Virus record (IMG/VR): IMGVR_UViG_3300049482_000073 | Span: 1-26,139 of that record | DNA: 26,139 bases | Source of the DNA: a virus | Strand: one strand, 5' to 3' | In this document: positions 5,338 through 12,768 of the stretch, one piece after another | How positions within the stretch are numbered: the first letter of the stretch is position 1 | Layout: every line of letters begins with the position of its first letter | Notes under the pieces: model-generated | Told to the model about the DNA's origin: nothing | The model's database searches: none | The model's input: only the letters and a program-made list of their open reading frames with translations | Made by a program: the position numbers and the translations under genes

Positions 5338-7842
5338 ATGATAAAAGCTCCTATCCAAAGAGATGTCCATAAAAGAGATCCTTATAAAGGAATAAAGCCA
5401 CTTCTCAGAGTTTCAGAAGCTGAAAAAACAGCTAATGATTTTTCACATTGTAAAGATGTTGTAGATTATTTAATAGGTTCTACCTATTTTCAGGATGTTA
5501 CCGGACAACGTAATTCTAACTACAGAGATTTGTATGTGCTTTACAATGTTTATAACAATGTAATACCGGAAGAGTATTTTTCATATGTTACAAATCCTTT
5601 AAACTCTGTTAAAAAACAACACACTTCTTTTCCCGCTAAAATAAGACCTTATAACATTATAAGGCCAAATTGCGACCTGCTATTTGGAGAATTTGATAAA
5701 CGTCCTAAAAATTATACAGTTTGGGTAAGTGATGGAGAAGCTATGAATAATGCTGAAGAGCAGTTGTATTCAGCTTTACTTTCTAATTTACAGCAACGGT
5801 TTATCAATAAAGTTAACGAGTTATCAGGTGGTAATGAAGAAGCTACCGGAGTAGAGTCACAACCTGTTGAACTTCCTTTAAAACTTAAAGCTAAATTTCT
5901 TTCTAATTATAAAGATGAACGTGCTCAGTGGGGACAAGTTAACTTAGAAGAAATTGATCATGATGTGCAAACTACAGAACAGTTTGCCAGAATGTTTAAA
6001 GATTTTGTGATTGCAGGAGAGTGTTATAGTTTGAAAAGAGTACATAAAGGAAGAATTTCTTATGAAAGAGTTTCTCCTATGGATGTTGATTATGATAAGG
6101 CACCTGATAATAAATATGTAGAAGATGCTTCCTGGGTAGTAAGACGTAAGTATGTATTACCTTCTGATGTAGTTTCTCAATTTTACGAAGAGTTAAGACC
6201 TACGCAAATTGATAAAATGGAATCTCAGGATGCGGGATTGCCTTTTACTACTCCTTATTTTAATACGTTGTTTGGTAATACTTATAGACGTGAAGAAGAT
6301 TTAAAGAGAACCAAACTTACCCAGTATCACATAACCTGGAAGTTTTATAAAAAAATAGGAGTATTAGCATATGCTGATGAGATGGGAATGCCACAGCAAA
6401 TGGAAGTAGATGAAAATTACAAAGCAGATAAAAATGTTGGAGAATCTGTAGAATGGATATGGGTACCGGATTGGTGGGAAACTTACCGGGTAGATACTCC
6501 TAATATAAATGCAGATCCTAAAAGTTCTAATAGCGAGATTGATACTTTGTACCTAGGTACCCGCAGAATTGAAGAACAACGTACAGAGGAGTTTGATTTT
6601 GGATATTGCAAAGGTCCTTTCAATGGTATACGGTTTTCAGATGTGCACTCCAGAAACACTTCAATTGTAGAACTAGGTCTTCCTTACCAGATCATGTACA
6701 TCATTTTACATTACAGACTTGAGCTGGCACTGGCAAAATCTAAAGGTAAAATAGCGTTATTGGATATCAATACAATTCCTAACACTAAAGGTTGGGATGA
6801 GGAAAAGTTCTTTTATCATTCAGAAGCTAACGGCTATGCTTTATTAAACAGAAACCAGTTGGGTGTAGATAAAGGCTGGAATCAATATCAGGTTTTAGAT
6901 CTGTCTCTTTTTGAGCACATAGCTAATCTTATAAAGATTATGGATTATGTCAGGACTGAGTGGGATCAATTAGTAGGTTTTACACCGCAACGCAAGGGAC
7001 AAGTTGCAGCTTCAGAAACAGCTTCTGGAGTAGATGCCGCCAGGTACCAGTCTTCAGTAATATCAGAAAGACTTTTTCAGGGTTTTGATGAATTCATTAG
7101 AACTGAAAGACAAGGTTTGCTGGATCTTTCCAAGTTTACAAATCTAACTGGACGTAGAGCTATTCATTATGGAGATGATATGCAAAGTCAGATGTTAGAG
7201 ATAGATCCTGCAAGATATACTGAAACAACTTTTAATATACATGTTAGTAATTCCTCTTCTGATTTGGAGGATGTACAAACTATGAAGGGACAGGCTGCAA
7301 ACTTTGCGGCTCAAGGTTCAAGACCTTCTGTTATTGCTGAAATTCTACAAGCTAAAAATATTAGTAAGCTTAAAGGTATTTTAAAAGCTATGGAAGCTGA
7401 GGAAATGGAAAAAGCTGATAAGCAGTCTCAAGCTGAAAATCAGATTGCTACTCAGAAAATGGAAATTGAAAAACAATACAGGGAAATTGAATTCACATTT
7501 GATAGTCTTCTGCAAAAAGAGAAGCTGGAAGGTGATAAAGAACTGGCTCATATTAAAGGGCAATATGCATTGGCAGATACCAATACTCCAGGGGATGAAT
7601 TAGATCCTTTAGCAGTAGAAGATCAGCTTATGAAACGTGAAGAGATGCTTGGTAAATCTGCAGAAGCTCGGGAAAAGATATTATTAGAACATAAAAAACT
7701 TCAGGATCAGAAAATTATGCACGATGATAAAATGAAGACTGAAAAATATAAAGCAGATACCTCTCTTAAGATTGCAAAAGAAAACCAAACTGTTTCTGAA
7801 CTCAAACAAAAACAAAGTAAAAGAGCAGCTACAAAAAAGTAA
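5338..7842 (+). CDS. Portal protein
   Basis: 834 aa from ATG 5338, the first gene after terL, where a portal is expected. Portals form the dodecameric ring through which DNA enters and leaves the head. Residues about 20-110 contain the wing-type start region, with a segment (about 100-120) around RPYNIIRPNCDLLFGEF. A long mixed alpha/beta body follows. A conserved-looking helix near residues 555-600 contains AASETASGVDAARYQSS and then SERLFQGFDEFI, like the crown/stem helices of large portals. From about residue 665 to the end the protein is a long, charged, Lys/Glu/Gln-rich helical tail, an extension beyond most portals. The length fits crAss-like portals. Identity rests mainly on size, position and overall pattern. 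The 44-nt upstream gap holds a hairpin; the 92-nt downstream gap is an A/T-rich leader to the scaffold gene. Confidence 0.87.
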   Translation: MIKAPIQRDVHKRDPYKGIKPLLRVSEAEKTANDFSHCKDVVDYLIGSTYFQDVTGQRNSNYRDLYVLYNVYNNVIPEEYFSYVTNPLNSVKKQHTSFPAKIRPYNIIRPNCDLLFGEFDKRPKNYTVWVSDGEAMNNAEEQLYSALLSNLQQRFINKVNELSGGNEEATGVESQPVELPLKLKAKFLSNYKDERAQWGQVNLEEIDHDVQTTEQFARMFKDFVIAGECYSLKRVHKGRISYERVSPMDVDYDKAPDNKYVEDASWVVRRKYVLPSDVVSQFYEELRPTQIDKMESQDAGLPFTTPYFNTLFGNTYRREEDLKRTKLTQYHITWKFYKKIGVLAYADEMGMPQQMEVDENYKADKNVGESVEWIWVPDWWETYRVDTPNINADPKSSNSEIDTLYLGTRRIEEQRTEEFDFGYCKGPFNGIRFSDVHSRNTSIVELGLPYQIMYIILHYRLELALAKSKGKIALLDINTIPNTKGWDEEKFFYHSEANGYALLNRNQLGVDKGWNQYQVLDLSLFEHIANLIKIMDYVRTEWDQLVGFTPQRKGQVAASETASGVDAARYQSSVISERLFQGFDEFIRTERQGLLDLSKFTNLTGRRAIHYGDDMQSQMLEIDPARYTETTFNIHVSNSSSDLEDVQTMKGQAANFAAQGSRPSVIAEILQAKNISKLKGILKAMEAEEMEKADKQSQAENQIATQKMEIEKQYREIEFTFDSLLQKEKLEGDKELAHIKGQYALADTNTPGDELDPLAVEDQLMKREEMLGKSAEAREKILLEHKKLQDQKIMHDDKMKTEKYKADTSLKIAKENQTVSELKQKQSKRAATKK

Positions 7843-7934
7843 AAACATGTTAGTATAATAATGAAACCAACTTACCAAAGAACAATTTACTCACTTATAT
7901 AGATAATTAATTTTAAACACTAAACTTTACAACA

Positions 7935-9176
7935 ATGGCTAAACAAGACACATCTACCTTACCAACGCTGGATGATTTTACAGAAGTAAACGATCTGGCA
8001 GGATCTCCTGGATTTTCAGGAAAAGCTGCTACTATTAATGTTGTTGATGACGATGACGATGATGAAGCTCTTAAACTTAAAGCAGAAGAAGCTAAAGTAA
8101 AGTTAGCTACAGAAGCAGCTGCTAAATTAGCTGCAGATACTGCTGCTAAAAAGAAAGCTGATGAAGCTAAACTAAAAGGTACTGCACCCGCAACTGCAGT
8201 TAAACTTACAGAAGTTGAGACTGAAGCTTTAATAAAAAAAGCTGAAGAGAAACCTGAAGAGCTTACTGAAGATGAAAGGAAATATCTGATTGACAACAAA
8301 CTGTTTGAAGAAACAGGGAATTTTTGGGAGGATGTTGAAAAAGAACATGGAATTAAAGTGGAAGTAGATTTTGGGGATGTTGATCCTGAATCCGCTAAAG
8401 GAGCTGCTATGAGAGATCAAGCTTTGATGAGCATGGCAGCAAATAAACAACTTGAGTTCCTGCAAACTACTTATCCGGAAGCTTATCAGATTTTAGAACA
8501 TGTCAGCAATGGAGGTAATATCAAAGATTTGATTAACCCTGAAGAACCTGATTTTTCTAAAATTACTTTAGACAAAGAAGATAAAGAAGCTCAAAAAGAT
8601 TTGCTATTAAACTATTACATGAATAAAGGCTTTGATGAAAAAAGAGCTAACAGAATGGTAGAAGCAGATGAAGATTCTGCAGAAGGTTTGTTAGTTGTAG
8701 CTCAAGAAGCTTTAAAAGAACTTGGAGCTGCTCAAACACAACGTAAAAATATAGCTATAGAAAATCAAAAACTTCAAAAGGCAGAAGTAGAAAAAAGAAA
8801 CCAGGTTTTTAAACAAACTGTAAAACAAGTTACAGATGTTGGAAAACTAGGGGATTTTACAATAACTAATCCAAAAGACAAATCTGATTTTTATCAGTTT
8901 GCAGTAAATAACATTTACTCAGATGGTAAAGATGGATATCAGGTAGTGTTGCCAGTAAATGGAGACACTATGGTGCCGGTATTACAACAATTGTTTTTTG
9001 GATTCAAAAAAGGAAAGCTGGATGATTATGTGAAAAGAGAAGCTCAAACTCAAAATGTAAGAAAATTACAACGTAGAGTATCTCAAAGTACAGTTAAATC
9101 CGGTGGACAAGAAAGTGGAAATACTAATGGAGGACAAAAAAATCTACCAACATTTGATTCTTTTAAATCAGAGTAA
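7935..9176 (+). CDS. Candidate scaffolding protein
   Basis: 413 aa between portal and capsid genes, the usual scaffold position. The sequence is low in aromatics and strongly charged. It has six consecutive Asp at 38-43, an Ala/Lys/Glu-rich coiled coil at about 44-84 resembling TolA-like repeats, and an acidic helical middle (about 100-250). A second coiled coil spans about 255-300, and a basic C-terminal segment (about 365-395) contains KKGKLDDYVKREAQ then RKLQRRVSQ. A basic C-terminal helix is how several phage scaffolds contact the capsid protein, so the layout fits. The role is assembling the prohead and then leaving or being cleaved; no protease gene is visible nearby. An alternative is a capsid-internal protein. 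The leader shares AACACTAAACT (7916-7926) with the leader of the gene at 12320. Confidence 0.75.
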   Translation: MAKQDTSTLPTLDDFTEVNDLAGSPGFSGKAATINVVDDDDDDEALKLKAEEAKVKLATEAAAKLAADTAAKKKADEAKLKGTAPATAVKLTEVETEALIKKAEEKPEELTEDERKYLIDNKLFEETGNFWEDVEKEHGIKVEVDFGDVDPESAKGAAMRDQALMSMAANKQLEFLQTTYPEAYQILEHVSNGGNIKDLINPEEPDFSKITLDKEDKEAQKDLLLNYYMNKGFDEKRANRMVEADEDSAEGLLVVAQEALKELGAAQTQRKNIAIENQKLQKAEVEKRNQVFKQTVKQVTDVGKLGDFTITNPKDKSDFYQFAVNNIYSDGKDGYQVVLPVNGDTMVPVLQQLFFGFKKGKLDDYVKREAQTQNVRKLQRRVSQSTVKSGGQESGNTNGGQKNLPTFDSFKSE

Positions 9177-9217
9177 TAATAAAGTAAACAATAATTAAAT
9201 TTTAACATCTAAAAACT

Positions 9218-10768
9218 ATGGCATTAAGTAACAGAACCAACAAGTTCCAGTTCCAGGTGCAAGCTGACATCTTTGATGGCAAAGACCTCCTTGACGAACA
9301 GAACTTTTATCATCAGCGTTATGGAAAACCTGATGAGTTGTCTCAGAAACTTACCTGGTTGTTAGGTGATAGCACACGCTCCTTCCCTCTGGCAATGTCC
9401 ACGATGGGGGACGTTGTATCACCAAATGGTTTCAAAGCCAATAACACCAAGGTGAGAGAGATGAACGACATCCAGTACACGTACCCTGTCATGTCCAGAC
9501 TTAATAAAGCTATCACAGTAGCTGAATCAAGTACTGTAACTGATGCGGGTTATGGCAATTCGCCATTTACTATCACATTCACTGACAACTGGGCAAAGCA
9601 GAATTACATGATTGAATCTCCACTTGGAGTTCAGGCATATATTCTACAACCTCCGGTTAAAGTTCAACAAGGCTGGCAGTACACAGTGCAGCTCAATGCT
9701 GTATCTGATAAAACCATCTGTCCTATTGGGGAACTTACTGCTGGTGTGAAATGGGTAGAACTTAACACTTTTAACCCTGAATCTGAATCTCGTGGTACAG
9801 CTTTCAAAAGAGTTGCTCCAGGTAAATTCAAGAATCAAATGTCCATTATCCGTTTGTCACATGCCTGGGCAGGTAATTCTGCTAACAAGGTAATGCCAAT
9901 TAAGATTTCTCATGAAGGTAAAGCTGATATGAGTCTTTGGATGGATTTTGAACATTATCAGTTTGAAAGGGCTTGGCTTGAAGAAGTAGAACACATGTTC
10001 TGGTATTCCAGATACAATCGTAGAGCTAACTCTACTATTGATTTGAAAGATCTTCTTTCAGGTAAAGTAATCCCAACAGGATCTGGTATCCTTGAGCAGG
10101 TAAATAACTATTCTACCTACAGTTCTTTGACTTATAACTATCTTCAAAATACAGTTGCTAATGCATTGTTTGGACAGTCAGATACTGACGGTATGAGCAT
10201 TACATTGTACACTGGTCGTGGAGGTATGAGAGAATTTGATGCAGCTATGAAATCTGCAGGTGTAACTCAGCTGGCAATTGCTGGTGGTGGTGACATTGCA
10301 CATAAGTTTGTAGGTGGAAACAACTACAACCTTACTGCGATGGGTTTCTTTGATAGTTTTTACCACATTGATGGTTACTATATCAAAGTAAAGCACAACC
10401 CTGTATTTGATTATGGCCGTAGAGCTTTAAAGTCACCTCTGCACCCTGATACTGGCTATCCTTTGGAAAGCTACAGAATGGTGTTTGTAGATGATGGTAC
10501 TTATGATGGAGAACCAAACTTGCAGTGTGTGACTGAAAAAGGACGTAGATTCCTTCATGGAGTTGTTCCTGGTATGTCTCCACTTCCACGTCAGTATCAG
10601 ATTCTTCAAGGAGCTGGTAACCTGAATTCAGGTAATCTTGCTCTGGTGACTACAGATGTTGATAAGAGTTCTTACCATAGACTTATGGTAGGAGGTTGCC
10701 AATTGCGTAGAGGTAATACCTCATTGCATCTTGAATGCATAAGTGGTATTGGTAACATCGTTGTTTAA
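9218..10768 (+). CDS. Major capsid protein
   Basis: 516 aa from ATG 9218, directly after the scaffold candidate. The length fits crAss-like HK97-fold capsid proteins. Features consistent with a shell protein are a long N-terminal arm (1-50), a beta/alpha body with an EHYQFERAWLEEVEH helix (about 245-260), a loop-rich Gly-containing middle (GRGGMREFDAAMKSAG, about 333-348) and a hydrophobic strand-rich C-terminus. Codon choice differs from the neighbours: the first half uses many C-ending codons (TTC, AAC, ATC, GAC, CTC), a common sign of very high expression. The stop is followed within 60 nt by the strongest terminator in the first half of the window, which would set off an abundant transcript. 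HK97 fold is inferred from position and size; no motif proves it. Confidence 0.88.
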   Translation: MALSNRTNKFQFQVQADIFDGKDLLDEQNFYHQRYGKPDELSQKLTWLLGDSTRSFPLAMSTMGDVVSPNGFKANNTKVREMNDIQYTYPVMSRLNKAITVAESSTVTDAGYGNSPFTITFTDNWAKQNYMIESPLGVQAYILQPPVKVQQGWQYTVQLNAVSDKTICPIGELTAGVKWVELNTFNPESESRGTAFKRVAPGKFKNQMSIIRLSHAWAGNSANKVMPIKISHEGKADMSLWMDFEHYQFERAWLEEVEHMFWYSRYNRRANSTIDLKDLLSGKVIPTGSGILEQVNNYSTYSSLTYNYLQNTVANALFGQSDTDGMSITLYTGRGGMREFDAAMKSAGVTQLAIAGGGDIAHKFVGGNNYNLTAMGFFDSFYHIDGYYIKVKHNPVFDYGRRALKSPLHPDTGYPLESYRMVFVDDGTYDGEPNLQCVTEKGRRFLHGVVPGMSPLPRQYQILQGAGNLNSGNLALVTTDVDKSSYHRLMVGGCQLRRGNTSLHLECISGIGNIVV

Positions 10769-10777
10769 TTGACGAAT

Positions 10778-10798
10778 CTTACAAGGCGCTTTGGTAAG
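10778..10798 (+). other. Minor hairpin in the capsid 3' untranslated region
   Basis: CTTAC (10778-10782) pairs with GTAAG (10794-10798), with some wobble pairs continuing inside after one mismatch. It is weak alone. It lies just after the capsid stop and upstream of the main terminator, and might protect the 3' end of the abundant capsid mRNA. Confidence 0.35.
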
Positions 10799-10820
10799 CA
10801 GTTTGTGAGTTTAGTGAACG

Positions 10821-10854
10821 AACCCCGGGTTAAAATCCGGGGTTTTGCTTTTTT
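10821..10854 (+). terminator. Rho-independent terminator after the capsid gene
   Basis: AACCCCGGG (10821-10829) pairs with TCCGGGGTT (10836-10844) around a TTAAAA loop, giving a 9-bp GC-rich stem in very AT-rich DNA. It is followed by TTTTGCTTTTTT. This is a textbook intrinsic terminator that would end most transcripts of the terL-portal-scaffold-capsid block. The T-tract also contains the -33 element of the promoter that follows. Confidence 0.92.
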
Positions 10855-10876
10855 ACTGGATTTTACGTTAACTTTG
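10844..10876 (+). promoter_or_regulatory. Bacteroidota-type promoter overlapping the capsid terminator
   Basis: TTTG at 10844-10847 and TAACTTTG at 10869-10876 (fits TAnnTTTG) are separated by 21 nt, matching the Bacteroidota housekeeping-sigma promoter consensus of -33 TTTG and -7 TAnnTTTG with a 19-21 nt spacer. Initiation would fall just before ATG 10892, leaving a very short leader. It would restart host-polymerase transcription exactly where the terminator stops the capsid transcript. Single consensus matches can arise by chance in AT-rich DNA; the location makes this one credible. Confidence 0.6.
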
Positions 10877-10891
10877 TTTAAACAAGAAACT

Positions 10892-11206
10892 ATGGATACA
10901 TCCGCAGTTGAACTATTTAAGGAACTGGAAAAACAATATATTGTAGCTAGTTCCTACCAAGTAGGTTTTAGTAAAGAACTTTCAACTGGTGTTTTAAATG
11001 TTATAGAACATCTTAAAGGAGATCTTCATCCTGAAGACCTGGTACCTATTCCTACTATGTTAACAGTAGTTTTAAAACATAAAGATAAAGTTACTCATCC
11101 AATCTTAGATACTTTTCATCAATCCAGCGCTGTTTACATGGAAAGCTTTGACAGGGATGCTTTTGAAAAATGGGCAGAAAGTAAACTAAGCGTACTTAAT
11201 AACTGA
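10892..11206 (+). CDS. Small unknown protein after the capsid gene
   Basis: 104 aa from ATG 10892. The same frame can be opened from TTG 10769, but that would translate straight through the terminator hairpin and give an unlikely N-terminus, so the ATG is preferred. It looks all-helical: a long N-terminal helix (about 1-30), a second region (LSTGVLNVIEHLKG), a loop with HPEDLVPIPTM, and an acidic C-terminal helix. Family not recognised. It is the first gene after the terminator and promoter. The TGA stop lies in a heptamer tandem repeat that carries stops in all frames. A head-completion or accessory role is only a guess from position. Confidence 0.72.
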   Translation: MDTSAVELFKELEKQYIVASSYQVGFSKELSTGVLNVIEHLKGDLHPEDLVPIPTMLTVVLKHKDKVTHPILDTFHQSSAVYMESFDRDAFEKWAESKLSVLNN

Positions 11207-11228
11207 TAACTGATAACTGATAACTAAT
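11201..11228 (+). repeat. Heptamer tandem repeat carrying stops in all three frames
   Basis: AACTGAT is repeated at 11201, 11208 and 11215, with a fourth diverged copy AACTAAT at 11222. The unit is 7 bp, so each copy shifts frame: TGA at 11204, 11211 and 11218 falls in all three frames. The first TGA is the stop of the 104-aa gene. Confidence 0.9.
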
Positions 11229-11257
11229 TAATAACTTAACTAAATAAACAAATTACC

Positions 11258-12271
11258 ATGCCTAGTAAAATCGTAGAAATTCACAGAGCTGCTAACTTTA
11301 TTCAAGATAGCAACCAGGACGCAGAAGTACAGGAATATTTTGGAATGGCTTTTAAAGCTGTAGGATCTTACTGGAAAGAAGTAGGAACTGTTTATGCAAC
11401 AGGACTTACCCGACAAGAAGAAGATGCTTTGATGCCAGAACTTATTGGAAATCTGGATCCTAACAAAGAACAAAGAGAATTCAGAATGAAAGTACAGGAA
11501 TTCTTTAAAAATGTCAATCATAAAATACCCCCTGAAGGTTTTAAACTAGAGGTAGGCTTGGAAGGAGAAAGTGATGATATTTTCAGGAGAAATGATAAAG
11601 GGGAAATTGTAAGAGATTCTTTTGGTAATGCTATTGTAGATAATCCTCCTCTTAAAGTAATGGATTATGTGCGCTACAAGCATATTATTAACCATCCTCA
11701 TGTAGCTAAAAACAAAGATGAATCTGATAGATATCAATACAAACAATTTTATGTTTTAGATAAAGCTGCCAATACCAGTCAGAAATCTAAACTCAGAGAT
11801 AAAGAAGATCTTGCTCAACGAGAATATTTGGGTATTAATAAAGATTTTCAAAAATCAGAAATGGTTCTTACTCTACTTGGAGTTAATACCAGAAACATGG
11901 GTAATGACGCTTTGATTTTAGAATTAAAAGCTCAAGCTTCCATAGATCCTGAAGCAGCTGATGTAGTTAACATTGAAAGACTTGACAGGTTTGTCAAGAT
12001 AGTAAATGACAAAGAACTTGCTGCTAAGTACGATATTATGGAAATGGTAAGATTTGGTTTGCTGGAAAGAATCCGTACTAAAGTATTAATCAAAGAATCC
12101 GGAGATACTATCGGAGAAGATCTACGTGAAGCTGTAGATTGGTTATTGGATAAGAAAAATTCTAAACTGGTAAACTCTATGTATGCACAGTTAGATGCTC
12201 TTGGCAAAGACAGGAAAATTAAACACGCTTCTCCTCATTTAACTGATCCTAAAAAAGAAGCTGTAGTTTAA
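11258..12271 (+). CDS. Conserved virion-associated candidate downstream of the capsid gene
   Basis: 337 aa from ATG 11258, preceded by an A/T-rich leader ending CAAATTACC. It appears helical and charged. The N-terminal third (about 25-85) contains EYFGMAFKAVGSYWKEVG then GLTRQEEDALMPELIG, a pattern I associate with a conserved protein of Bacteroidota phages. Residues about 93-103 (PPEGFKLEVGLEG) and 131-160 (PPLKVMDYVRYKHIINHP) look like conserved strand and helix elements. The C-terminal half (about 195-320) is a helical bundle ending in basic residues. Its position between capsid and neck genes suggests a head or connector component. No enzymatic motif was seen. Function unknown; naming it structural is inference from context. 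Confidence 0.82.
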   Translation: MPSKIVEIHRAANFIQDSNQDAEVQEYFGMAFKAVGSYWKEVGTVYATGLTRQEEDALMPELIGNLDPNKEQREFRMKVQEFFKNVNHKIPPEGFKLEVGLEGESDDIFRRNDKGEIVRDSFGNAIVDNPPLKVMDYVRYKHIINHPHVAKNKDESDRYQYKQFYVLDKAANTSQKSKLRDKEDLAQREYLGINKDFQKSEMVLTLLGVNTRNMGNDALILELKAQASIDPEAADVVNIERLDRFVKIVNDKELAAKYDIMEMVRFGLLERIRTKVLIKESGDTIGEDLREAVDWLLDKKNSKLVNSMYAQLDALGKDRKIKHASPHLTDPKKEAVV

Positions 12272-12319
12272 TAACAGATAAAAAATTAACACTAAACTCA
12301 CAAATTACCAAAGTCAATT

Positions 12320-12766
12320 ATGAAACTAAAAAATTATTCTCCTGCAGGAAATGAAGTACTGGTAGAGTTAAAAGAATATTCTTCCGGTATAGTTATTCAA
12401 GTTAAACCTGAACATGAAAAAATCATGAAGGTTTTAAAAGTAGGTCCAACGGTTACAGCCTTGAATCCACTTACAGGTAAAACTGTAGCTCCCGGAGATT
12501 TTGTTATGCTGGTAGCAGCAAACCTGTTACAACTTACTTTTGAACCCCTAACACCTGAAGGCTATAAAGTACAGGCTGTACAGGCTAAAGAATTTGCAAT
12601 AGGTGCTTATTATTTACCAGATTCTGACGAAACTAAATTCTTTCCGCATATTGAAGATGCTCCTGTAAGTGAAGAAAGAGATATGAAAATATTTGATAAT
12701 CCAGGTATAGAGCACTCACCTTATTTAAAAGAAGAAGCTGAAAACAAATTACATTTAAATAACTAA
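12320..12766 (+). CDS. GroES-fold protein, candidate phage co-chaperonin
   Basis: 148 aa from ATG 12320. Residues 7-67 follow the GroES order: P-x-G-N-E-V-L-V-E-L-K-E as the first strand (equivalent to PLHDRVIVKRKE), SSGIVIQV at the mobile-loop side, then KVLKVGP, and TVAPGDFVMLV as the conserved V-K-V-G-D-x-V strand. The segment AVQAKEFAIGAYY (about 91-103) corresponds to the closing strand where GroES has E-S-D-I-L-A-I. Typical GroES is about 97 aa, so the acidic about 45-aa C-terminal tail is extra. T4 gp31 is the known precedent, a phage GroES substitute that folds the capsid protein with host GroEL; this gene lies 1.5 kb after the capsid gene. The mobile-loop hydrophobic tripeptide that contacts GroEL is unclear, so the fold may instead serve as a structural protein. 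The leader holds AACACTAAACT and CAAATTACCA. Confidence 0.62.
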   Translation: MKLKNYSPAGNEVLVELKEYSSGIVIQVKPEHEKIMKVLKVGPTVTALNPLTGKTVAPGDFVMLVAANLLQLTFEPLTPEGYKVQAVQAKEFAIGAYYLPDSDETKFFPHIEDAPVSEERDMKIFDNPGIEHSPYLKEEAENKLHLNN

Positions 12767-12768
12767 GT

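Noticed and set aside
7861-7902. 13-codon leader peptide ORF before the scaffold gene
   Set aside because: Too short, with no regulatory codon run and no attenuator hairpin nearby.
7913-8299. Minus-strand open frame opposite the scaffold gene (and other antisense frames)
   Set aside because: These mirror low-complexity or biased codons of the + strand gene; the products are Ser/Phe/Leu-rich with no leaders, and no minus-strand gene is supported anywhere.
10780-10854. tRNA-like arrangement (a T-arm-like CCGGGTTAAAATCCGG and a D-arm-like GCTTTGGTAAGC)
   Set aside because: No anticodon stem of proper geometry and no 5' strand that pairs with the would-be acceptor stem. The GC stem plus T-tract is fully explained as a terminator.
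10769-10891. N-terminal extension of the 104-aa gene from TTG 10769
   Set aside because: It would translate through the terminator hairpin, begins at a rare start directly after the capsid stop, and gives an unlikely sequence. ATG 10892 follows the promoter.
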